DNA of 5,044 bases from Burkholderiaceae bacterium (GTDB lineage Bacteria; Pseudomonadota; Gammaproteobacteria; Burkholderiales; Burkholderiaceae): the NCBI GenBank assembly GCA_023253905.1, contig JALREG010000070.1:1-5044 (forward strand), in the 5' to 3' direction. Numbering within the stretch: position 1 is the stretch's first letter; every line of letters starts with the position of its first letter. Positions 1-5,044 of the stretch are shown piece after piece. The position numbers and the translations under genes are program-made. Below the pieces are notes generated by a model. It worked only from the letters and a program-made list of their open reading frames with translations, had not been told where the DNA came from and did not search any database.

Positions 1-480
1 CATCGCGGCCAGATCCATGACGTCGGTGTGCCGGCTGTGATAGCGCGAGATGTAGTTGTTCCACTTGAACTCGCGGTCATCCTCGCCTTGGTCCCAGTAA
101 CGCGGCGCCGACACACCATGCACCATGCCGCGATAGTGCAGCACCGGCAGATCGAAACCGCCACCGTTCCAAGACACCAGCGTCGGCGTGTACTTGTCGA
201 TGCCATCGAAAAAACGCTGGATCAGCACCCGCTCGCTGTCCTGCGGCGAGCCCAGCGACCAGACGCGAAAGCCGTCGCCCTCGCGCATGGCACAGGAGAT
301 GGCCACCACCCGATGCAGATGCAGCGGCAGAAAGTCGCTTCCGCCGGTGCGCTCGCGACGACGCGCGAAGGCCTGCTCCGCAACGTCGGCATCGGGGAGC
401 GCCACGTCGAACCCCCAGGCGGCCCGCAACCCAGCGATATCAGGAATGGTTTCGATATCGAAGACGAGAACGGGCGTCAT
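1..480 (-). CDS. PolB-like 3'-5' exonuclease, C-terminus cut by window edge
   Basis: The reading frame opens with an ATG at 480 and stays open for 160 codons to the window edge, so the C-terminus is missing. The protein matches the predicted 3'-5' exonucleases related to the proofreading domain of DNA polymerase B (DnaQ-like fold), whose members are usually about 240-260 residues. Visible motifs are Exo I FDIET (Asp8, Glu10) and Exo II SWNGGGFDLPVL (residues 103-114, Asp110). HTDVMDL at 151-157 carries further acidic residues. The Exo III part should lie beyond the window. The family is expected to use two metal ions to remove nucleotides from 3' ends; the physiological substrate is not known to me. 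The gene starts 29 bases after the nlpD stop on the same strand, so it is probably the fourth gene of the surE-pcm-nlpD operon. Its Shine-Dalgarno is weak (GGAA at 485-488). The family call is firm; the biological role is open. Confidence 0.85.
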   Translation of the reverse strand, partial: MTPVLVFDIETIPDIAGLRAAWGFDVALPDADVAEQAFARRRERTGGSDFLPLHLHRVVAISCAMREGDGFRVWSLGSPQDSERVLIQRFFDGIDKYTPTLVSWNGGGFDLPVLHYRGMVHGVSAPRYWDQGEDDREFKWNNYISRYHSRHTDVMDLAAM

Positions 481-509
481 GGGGTTCCGGGCACACGGCC
501 GGAGGGTGT

Positions 510-1541
510 TTACTGCCCCGGACGGGAGGGCAGATATTTGGACGGATCGACCGGACGCCCCTCGCGCCGGATCTCGAACCGCAGCTTGGGACGGTCGGCG
601 TCGCTATCGCCGATTTCAGCGATCTTCTGACCTCGTGTGACCTGATCGCCTTCGCGAACAACCAGCGACCGATTGTGCGCGTAGACCGAGAGCAGATCGT
701 TTTCGTGCTTGACGATGATGAGGTTGCCGTAACCCCGCGGGCCCACCCCGCTGAAAATCACTCTGCCTTCGGCCACCGCGTAGACCGGATCACCCGGCTG
801 CCCTTCAATCGCAATGCCCATGTTGCGCGGCTCGGAAAACCCTTCAAGCAAGCGCCCCGATGCCGGCCAGGTGAACCGCTGGGGCTCGGTTGCCGCCGCA
901 GACGGTGCGGCGGAAGCGAGCGGACCCGGAACGGTGGCGGCTGCACCGCCAGCAGGCGCGGCGGCGGTTGGCGGCGATGTGGTGACCGACGACGTGGAGG
1001 GCGCGGCGGAAGTCGAGTTGGCAGGCGCCCCCCCTGCGACCGGCGGACGGGTGGAGGTGGCCGCCGGTGCGTCTGCGCGCTGGGCCGCGCCACTGGCGTC
1101 CGAACGCACCACGGACGGCACCGTGTCGCCCGCTGGATCGAGCGCCCCGGCGGGGCGAACCGGCTCAAGCGGCGTGACCTTGACCGGCGAGGCCTGCGCA
1201 GCCGGCGCGCGCGAGGCGGCACCCGGCTGGCCGGACGCGGGCGAAGCAGCGCCCGGCACACCCGCCCGGCTGGCGGATGCCGCAGGCGCGGATGCAGAGG
1301 GAGCAGGCCGCGCTGGGGGCGTTGAAGCTGGTCGCGGTGCATTTGCCGAAGCAGTGCCCGCTGAGCCCGATCCCGACGGCGGCACCGACGATCGATTTTC
1401 GACTGGCGCGGGCCGTGGCGCCGTGCAGCCGGCGAGCAGCGCGGCGAGTGCCAACGCGGCAAGCTGGGCCATGCCGGGCAGTGGCTTCGAGCGTAACTGC
1501 CCGGCGGTCCGGGTTTTCAAATCCGTGGTGTAAGGCGTCAT
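510..1541 (-). CDS. nlpD: NlpD-like lipoprotein, degenerate LytM (M23) domain, no LysM
   Basis: This predicted outer-membrane lipoprotein has 343 residues. Residues 1-38 form a signal peptide with a basic stretch, a hydrophobic core and the lipobox LLAGC, so Cys39 would be lipidated. Residues 40-222 are a low-complexity Ala/Pro/Ser/Thr/Gly linker. Residues 223-343 are an M23/LytM domain. The metal-binding positions are lost: the usual HxxxD is N240/A244, and the usual HxH is KLR (319-321); only the middle His in VYAH (His289) remains. Such degenerate LytM proteins (E. coli NlpD, EnvC) do not cut peptidoglycan but activate cell-separation amidases, and that role is inferred here. NlpD normally carries a LysM domain, and none is visible. 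The ATG at 1541 is chosen because it gives a complete lipoprotein signal and follows the pcm stop by 61 bases. The frame extends back to 1646 but would then overlap pcm. A start at Met24 (1472) would remove the basic n-region. No clear ribosome binding site is seen. Confidence 0.88.
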   Translation of the reverse strand: MTPYTTDLKTRTAGQLRSKPLPGMAQLAALALAALLAGCTAPRPAPVENRSSVPPSGSGSAGTASANAPRPASTPPARPAPSASAPAASASRAGVPGAASPASGQPGAASRAPAAQASPVKVTPLEPVRPAGALDPAGDTVPSVVRSDASGAAQRADAPAATSTRPPVAGGAPANSTSAAPSTSSVTTSPPTAAAPAGGAAATVPGPLASAAPSAAATEPQRFTWPASGRLLEGFSEPRNMGIAIEGQPGDPVYAVAEGRVIFSGVGPRGYGNLIIVKHENDLLSVYAHNRSLVVREGDQVTRGQKIAEIGDSDADRPKLRFEIRREGRPVDPSKYLPSRPGQ

Positions 1542-1602
1542 GGGGTGCGTTGGCGACACTGGCTTGCCCGAGGGACTGACGATAATAGACGCGGAACGAA
1601 GC
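1542..1602 (-). other. pcm-nlpD spacer with a lone -10-like hexamer
   Basis: This 61-base gap has no terminator-like hairpin. On the minus strand it contains TATTAT (1582-1587), a 5/6 match to the -10 consensus, but no credible -35 at 16-18 bases. An internal promoter for nlpD is therefore possible but unsupported. The region upstream of the nlpD start lacks a purine-rich Shine-Dalgarno. Confidence 0.2.
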
Positions 1603-2400
1603 TTACGCCGTGCCGTCCCGCAACGGCACAAATCGTACCGCATCAAGCACGGTCAGCTGCCAGCGATCGGATCCGTTTCGCTCAACCAGGTGGAGCGCCT
1701 GTCCCTTTCCTCCCGACACTGGCGCAATCAGGCGCCCTCCGATCTGCATCTGCTGAAGCCAGGCCTCGGGAAGGCTTTCACCCGCGGCGGCGGCAATCAC
1801 CAGATCATAGGGTGCGGCCTGGGGCACGCCCAGCTGGCCGTCACCAAAGACGAGGCGCAGATTCGCAATACGCAGGCTTCGAAGGTTGGTTCGGGCCTGC
1901 TCATGCAAACCCCGGATGCGTTCGATGGACACCACCTCGCCAAACAGACCAGCGAGTACAGCCGCCTGATATCCACAGCCCGTTCCGATTTCGAGCACGC
2001 GGGCAGCGGACCGCGCTGTTCCTTCAAGGGGCGCCGCTAAAAGCTCGATCATGCGGGCGACGGTAAATGGCCGAGAGATGGTCTGCGCGTGGCCGATGGG
2101 GAGCGCCACGTCCTCGTAGGCACGGCTCGACAAAGCCGGTTCGACAAAGCGGTGTCGGGGAACGTTGCGCATGACCTCGAGCACGCCAGGATCGCGAACC
2201 CCAGCTCGCCGCAGTCCCTCCACCATGGCAAGACGAACCGCTTCTGAGACCAAGCCGGGTTCAGCCAGTTCGGCCCCAGCCGGGCGCGAGTCGACCGGCC
2301 GCTCGGCGGAATCGGGCTGCGACACCCGGCGGCGCGTTCGATTGGGTGCCGACGGTCGCGGAATGGCCGCCTGATCCATCCAGCGCGCCATTTTGCTCAA
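1603..2400 (-). CDS. pcm: Protein-L-isoaspartate O-methyltransferase
   Basis: The enzyme transfers a methyl group from S-adenosylmethionine to L-isoaspartyl residues in aged proteins, starting their repair; it is cytoplasmic. Of 265 residues, about 55-265 match the family: VMRNVPRHRFV (76-86), AYEDVALPIGHAQTISRP (94-111), SAM motif I VLEIGTGCGYQAAVLA (135-150), acidic ribose-binding Glu160 in SIER, GDG at 186-188, and YDLVIAAAAG (198-207). The usual PIGxGQTIS has Ala in place of the second Gly (GHAQ). The first ~50 residues form a basic, Pro/Arg-rich, probably disordered extension absent from the ~208-residue E. coli enzyme; I recall such extensions in some betaproteobacteria. The start is read as TTG at 2400 because GGGAGAG lies six bases upstream (core GGAG); ATGs at 2391 and 2379 are too far from it. 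The gene lies between surE and nlpD, as in many proteobacteria. Confidence 0.93.
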   Translation of the reverse strand: MSKMARWMDQAAIPRPSAPNRTRRRVSQPDSAERPVDSRPAGAELAEPGLVSEAVRLAMVEGLRRAGVRDPGVLEVMRNVPRHRFVEPALSSRAYEDVALPIGHAQTISRPFTVARMIELLAAPLEGTARSAARVLEIGTGCGYQAAVLAGLFGEVVSIERIRGLHEQARTNLRSLRIANLRLVFGDGQLGVPQAAPYDLVIAAAAGESLPEAWLQQMQIGGRLIAPVSGGKGQALHLVERNGSDRWQLTVLDAVRFVPLRDGTA

Positions 2401-2404
2401 AACA

Positions 2405-2411
2405 CTCTCCC
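2405..2411 (-). promoter_or_regulatory. Ribosome binding site of pcm, favouring a TTG start
   Basis: On the minus strand GGGAGAG lies with its GGAG core (2407-2410) six bases before the TTG at 2400-2398. The next in-frame ATG (2391) is 15 bases from the core, which is too far for efficient initiation. This is the best Shine-Dalgarno among the minus-strand genes. Confidence 0.55.
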
Positions 2412-2456
2412 GTCAGGCCACGAAGGCGCTGATGCGAACAGCGAACCCGCCCGGCT

Positions 2457-3203
2457 TCAAGCCGATGCCAACCATCCGCCCACCCGTTCGAGCCGACCGT
2501 AGCCGGTCAGGTCGACTTCCAGCGGCGTGACCGACACCTCGCCCGACTCGACAGCATGAAAATCGGTTCCCGGGCCGGCGTCACGCGCCGATCCGGGAGG
2601 GCCGATCCACCAGATCGGCTCATCACGCGGGTTGCGCCCGGGGATGGCTGGTTCGGCGAAGTGGCGCTTGCCAAGCCGCGTGGTTCGGATGGGCCCAAGT
2701 TTGTCTTCGGGCAACGATGGGATGTTGACGTTCAAAAGCATCGGCGCGTCGGGAGGCGCTTCGACCCAGCGGCGCACGATACGGTCGACGATGCTGCCCG
2801 CTGCCTCGAGGTGGGCGAAGCCCTTTTGCGCAATTGAAAACGCAATCGCGGGCACCCCCAGCTGGAGACCCTCCATGGCAGCCGCGACGGTGCCCGAGTA
2901 ACTGGTGTCGTCGCCCATGTTGGCGCCGTCGTTCAGGCCGCTCAGCACCAGGTCAGGACGCCACCCCAGCATGCCAGTGATGGCAATATGAACACAGTCG
3001 GTGGGCGTGCCGTTTACGTACATGAAGCCGCTAGGCGCTGTACGGACGGTGAGCGGTCGATCGAGCGTGAGCGAATTTGAGGCGCCGCTTCGGTCCTGGT
3101 CTGGTGCAACCACCACCGCCTGACCATAACGTGAGGCTACCTTCGCGAGCATCGCGATTCCCGGCGACAGATAACCGTCGTCATTACTGATCAGAATTTT
3201 CAT
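2457..3203 (-). CDS. surE: 5'/3'-nucleotidase SurE
   Basis: SurE is a metal-dependent phosphatase that releases phosphate from nucleoside monophosphates, and in some species from short polyphosphate; it is linked to stationary-phase survival and acts in the cytoplasm. The 248 residues match the family's usual ~250. The start MKILISNDDGYLSPGI carries the metal ligands Asp8 and Asp9. APDQDRSGASNSLT contributes Ser39. SGLNDGANMGDDTSYSGTV (88-106) contributes Asn91 and the Ser/Gly loop near the active site. All key residues are present, so the protein should be active. The start is fixed by the conserved N-terminus, which begins at the first beta strand. No normal Shine-Dalgarno precedes it; instead an inverted repeat abuts the ATG. 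It heads the minus-strand cluster and is divergent from metY. Its stop is 56 bases before the pcm TTG. Confidence 0.97.
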   Translation of the reverse strand: MKILISNDDGYLSPGIAMLAKVASRYGQAVVVAPDQDRSGASNSLTLDRPLTVRTAPSGFMYVNGTPTDCVHIAITGMLGWRPDLVLSGLNDGANMGDDTSYSGTVAAAMEGLQLGVPAIAFSIAQKGFAHLEAAGSIVDRIVRRWVEAPPDAPMLLNVNIPSLPEDKLGPIRTTRLGKRHFAEPAIPGRNPRDEPIWWIGPPGSARDAGPGTDFHAVESGEVSVTPLEVDLTGYGRLERVGGWLASA

Positions 3204-3204
3204 C

Positions 3205-3221
3205 TTTCGATTCTATCGAAA
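3205..3221. repeat. Perfect 7-3-7 inverted repeat abutting the surE start
   Basis: The arms TTTCGAT (3205-3211) and ATCGAAA (3215-3221) are perfectly complementary around a three-base centre. On the minus strand the repeat ends one base before the surE ATG, where the ribosome binding site should be. The minus strand also shows TAGAAT at 3210-3215, a 5/6 match to the -10 consensus, inside the repeat. It could be an operator, a small mRNA hairpin or a promoter element overlapping the start. No -35 at normal spacing supports the last reading. The function is unknown. Confidence 0.6.
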
Positions 3222-3239
3222 CCGCCTGAATTGCCTGGA

Positions 3240-3268
3240 TTGACCCCTGTCGGTCGCATGTTCATACT
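3240..3268 (+). promoter_or_regulatory. Predicted sigma70 promoter for metY
   Basis: TTGACC (3240-3245, 5/6 to the -35 consensus) is followed after exactly 17 bases by CATACT (3263-3268, 4/6 to the -10 consensus). Transcription would start near 3275, leaving a leader of about 20 bases before the metY ATG. That is too short for a SAM riboswitch, and I see no MetJ-type AGACGTCT box nearby. The regulator of metY is therefore not apparent. Confidence 0.5.
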
Positions 3269-3295
3269 GCGCCGGCCACCTTATGCACTCTCAAA

Positions 3296-4591
3296 ATGAG
3301 CCAACGCGACTATTACGGATTCGATACGCTGTCCCTGCACGCTGGCGCAGCCCCAGACAGTGACACCGGCGCACGCGCCACGCCCATCTATCTGTCGGCG
3401 TCGTTTGTGTTTCGCGACTCCGATCACGCAGCCGCCCTCTTCAACATGGAGCAGGCCGGTCACGTTTATTCGCGGATCAGCAATCCCACCGTGGCTGTGC
3501 TTGAGGAGCGGATCGCTGCGCTCGAGGCGGGGGTGGGTGCGATCGCCACAGCCAGTGGTCAGGCGGCGCTGCATCTGGCCATCGCCACCCTCGCCGGGGC
3601 GGGCTCGCACATCGTCGCCTCGAGCGCCCTTTACGGCGGATCCCACAATCTGCTCCATTACACGCTTGCGCGATTCGGTATCGAAACTACCTTTGTCAAT
3701 CCGAGAAACCTTGACGAATGGCGCGCAGCGATCCGACCGCAGACCCGGCTGCTATTTGCCGAAACACTGGGCAACCCCGGTCTGGACGTGCTCGATATTG
3801 CCTCCGTCTCGGAGATCGCCCACGCACAGGGCATTCCGCTTCTGGTCGACTCCACGTTCACAACTCCCTGGCTTCTTCGCCCATTCGAGCACGGCGCTGA
3901 CCTGCTGTTTCACTCGGCCACCAAGTTTCTCTGCGGCCATGGCACGGTGATTGGCGGACTGCTGGTGGATTCAGGCCGCTTCAACTGGGACGCGTCGGGA
4001 CGGTTTCCTGAACTCACCGCGCCGTATGAGGGCTTTCACGGCATGGTGTTCGCCGAAGAATCCAGCGTAGCGCCCTTTCTTCTTCGCGCGCGCCGCGAGG
4101 GGCTGCGCGATTTCGGCGCCTGTTTAAGTCCAATGAACGCGTTCCAGATCCTGCAGGGGATCGAGACTCTGTCCGTTCGCATGCAGCGCCATGTCTCAAA
4201 CGCGGTCCGGATCGCCCACTTTCTCGCCGAGCATCCGATGGTGGCGAAGGTGTCTTACCCGGCACTGCCCACGCACCCCGACCATGCGCTTGCCGCACGG
4301 CTGATGCCCCGAGGCTGCGGCGCGGTCTTCAGCTTCGACCTCAAGGGCGATCGCGCAGCCGGACGGCGTTTCGTCGAGGCACTCAGGCTGTTCTCGCATC
4401 TGGCCAATGTGGGCGACGCACGCTCGCTTGTCATTCATCCCGCATCCACCACCCATTTTCGGATGGACGCCAACGCCCTTGCGTCCGCCGGCATCAGCGA
4501 AGGAACCCTGCGTCTGTCGATCGGGCTGGAAGACGCCGACGATCTGATCACCGACCTCAAGGCAGCCTTTCGCGCAGCCGAGCGCGGCTGA
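3296..4591 (+). CDS. metY: O-acetylhomoserine sulfhydrylase (MetY type)
   Basis: This PLP enzyme of the Cys/Met-metabolism family probably makes homocysteine from O-acetylhomoserine and sulfide in the cytoplasm, bypassing cystathionine. Its 431 residues fit MetY (about 425-440) better than MetB/MetZ (about 380-400). The start FDTLSLHAG and the motif HGADLLFHSATKFLCGHGT are typical. Lys210 is the predicted Schiff-base lysine. Asp185 (VDST) should pair with the pyridine nitrogen, Tyr58 and Arg60 (YSR) with the phosphate of the neighbouring subunit, and Ser87-Gly88 (ASGQA) and Ser207/Thr209 with the phosphate. Tyr113 (LYGG) should stack on the ring, and Arg406 (LRLSIG) should bind the substrate carboxylate. 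All are present, so the enzyme looks intact. The ATG at 3296 lacks a clear Shine-Dalgarno but gives the expected N-terminus. An O-succinylhomoserine substrate cannot be excluded from sequence. It is followed closely by an alpha/beta-hydrolase gene. Confidence 0.92.
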   Translation: MSQRDYYGFDTLSLHAGAAPDSDTGARATPIYLSASFVFRDSDHAAALFNMEQAGHVYSRISNPTVAVLEERIAALEAGVGAIATASGQAALHLAIATLAGAGSHIVASSALYGGSHNLLHYTLARFGIETTFVNPRNLDEWRAAIRPQTRLLFAETLGNPGLDVLDIASVSEIAHAQGIPLLVDSTFTTPWLLRPFEHGADLLFHSATKFLCGHGTVIGGLLVDSGRFNWDASGRFPELTAPYEGFHGMVFAEESSVAPFLLRARREGLRDFGACLSPMNAFQILQGIETLSVRMQRHVSNAVRIAHFLAEHPMVAKVSYPALPTHPDHALAARLMPRGCGAVFSFDLKGDRAAGRRFVEALRLFSHLANVGDARSLVIHPASTTHFRMDANALASAGISEGTLRLSIGLEDADDLITDLKAAFRAAERG

Positions 4592-4596
4592 GGAGG
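4591..4596 (+). promoter_or_regulatory. Ribosome binding site of the alpha/beta-hydrolase gene
   Basis: A full-consensus AGGAGG begins on the last base of the metY stop codon and lies 11 bases before the ATG at 4608. Its position ties translation of the downstream gene to the end of metY and supports a shared transcript. Confidence 0.8.
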
Positions 4597-4607
4597 ATTC
4601 AACCATC

Positions 4608-5044
4608 ATGCAACTCACGATCGACGGCCTTCAGTCCTACGCCTACACCGGTGGCCGATCACTGAGCGGCCACCGACCCGCGGTCATGTTCATCCACGGC
4701 GCCCAGCACGACCACAGCGTCTGGATCCTGCAGTCGCGCTATCTCGCGCACCACGGCTTCGATGTGCTCGCGGTTGACCTGCCAGGTCACGGGCGAAGCG
4801 CTGGCGCACCGCTTCCCTCCATTGAACGCATGGCGGACTGGGTCGCTGCAATGGCCCGCGCCTGTGGCATTGGACCGGCGCTGCTTTGCGGGCACAGCAT
4901 GGGATCCCTGGTGGCGTTGCAGTGTGCGGCCAGTCACCCGGACTTAGCGGCAGGCCTCGCGCTGGTGGCGTCGGCTGCCCCCATGAAGGTGTCAGAGGCG
5001 CTCCTTGAGGCCGCTCGTACCGACGAACCGCGCGCATTCGACAT
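4608..5044 (+). CDS. Alpha/beta-fold hydrolase, C-terminus cut by window edge
   Basis: The frame opens at an ATG preceded by AGGAGG and stays open for 145 codons plus two bases to the window end. The N-terminal half of an alpha/beta hydrolase is clear. FIHG at 28-31 gives the oxyanion-hole HG motif. VLAVDLPGHGRSAG (53-66) is the strand and loop typical of the family. CGHSMGS (94-100) is the nucleophile elbow with Ser97. The catalytic acid and His should lie downstream. Families of this type are usually about 250-280 residues, so roughly half is visible. No signal peptide is seen, so it is probably cytoplasmic. The 16-base gap to metY indicates co-transcription. A lipase, esterase or C-C hydrolase are all possible, and the substrate cannot be told from this part. 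It does not look like homoserine acetyltransferase MetX, despite the fold and neighbour. Confidence 0.88.
   Translation, partial: MQLTIDGLQSYAYTGGRSLSGHRPAVMFIHGAQHDHSVWILQSRYLAHHGFDVLAVDLPGHGRSAGAPLPSIERMADWVAAMARACGIGPALLCGHSMGSLVALQCAASHPDLAAGLALVASAAPMKVSEALLEAARTDEPRAFD

Noticed and set aside
28..640. Plus-strand open frames at 28-630 and 188-640
   Set aside because: They are antisense to the exonuclease gene, whose minus-strand frame has clear Exo I and Exo II motifs. The plus-strand products are basic, with no family features.
814..1533. Long open frame on the plus strand opposite nlpD (239 residues), with other long frames at 675-1325 and 758-1462
   Set aside because: The GC-rich Ala/Pro/Ser linker of NlpD keeps most frames free of stops. 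The products are low-complexity with no recognisable domain, while the minus-strand nlpD frame has a lipobox and a LytM domain.
1542..1646. Extension of the nlpD frame upstream to 1646
   Set aside because: It would overlap the end of pcm and place 35 non-signal-like residues before the lipoprotein signal. The ATG at 1541 gives a normal lipoprotein.
3283..3363. Out-of-frame ATG 13 bases before metY, opening a 26-codon frame that overlaps the metY start
   Set aside because: It has no ribosome binding site and no leader-peptide signature such as a methionine run, so it is most likely chance.
4196..4618. Minus-strand open frame of 140 residues across the metY 3' end
   Set aside because: It is antisense to well-conserved metY sequence and its product shows no recognisable domain.
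4608..5044. Reading the alpha/beta hydrolase as homoserine acetyltransferase MetX because of its metY neighbour
   Set aside because: MetX has a long N-terminal region before its nucleophile elbow and a GGSxGG-type elbow. Here the elbow is GHSMGS at residue 95, as in ordinary esterase-like hydrolases.

Overview
The window is GC-rich chromosomal DNA, densely packed with core genes. The gene set (surE-pcm-nlpD in one direction, an O-acetylhomoserine sulfhydrylase gene in the other) and the protein style suggest a betaproteobacterium. That assignment is inferred from gene order and recalled family features, not from a search. I see no mobile element, CRISPR array, RNA gene or sign of recent transfer.

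Left part, minus strand (3203 down to 1). Four genes lie head to tail with short gaps: surE (survival nucleotidase), pcm (protein L-isoaspartate methyltransferase), nlpD (outer-membrane lipoprotein with a degenerate LytM domain) and a PolB-type 3'-5' exonuclease gene cut by the window edge. The gaps are 56, 61 and 29 bases, and I see no terminator in them, so they probably form one operon. The first three are the familiar stationary-phase and repair cluster that normally leads into rpoS. Here the next gene is the exonuclease, so rpoS is not in its usual place. NlpD is also unusual: it has no LysM domain and instead carries about 180 residues of Ala/Pro/Ser/Thr/Gly-rich linker.

Middle (3204-3295). 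A 92-base divergent intergenic region separates surE from metY. It holds a good sigma70-type promoter facing metY and a perfect 7-3-7 inverted repeat directly against the surE start codon.

Right part, plus strand (3296-5044). A complete metY-type gene (PLP-dependent sulfhydrylase of methionine synthesis) is followed, after a strong AGGAGG ribosome binding site that overlaps its stop codon, by an alpha/beta-hydrolase gene that runs off the window. The two are very probably co-transcribed.

No previously undescribed system is evident. The points most worth checking are the LysM-less NlpD, the missing rpoS, the TTG start and N-terminal extension of Pcm, and the palindrome at the surE start.
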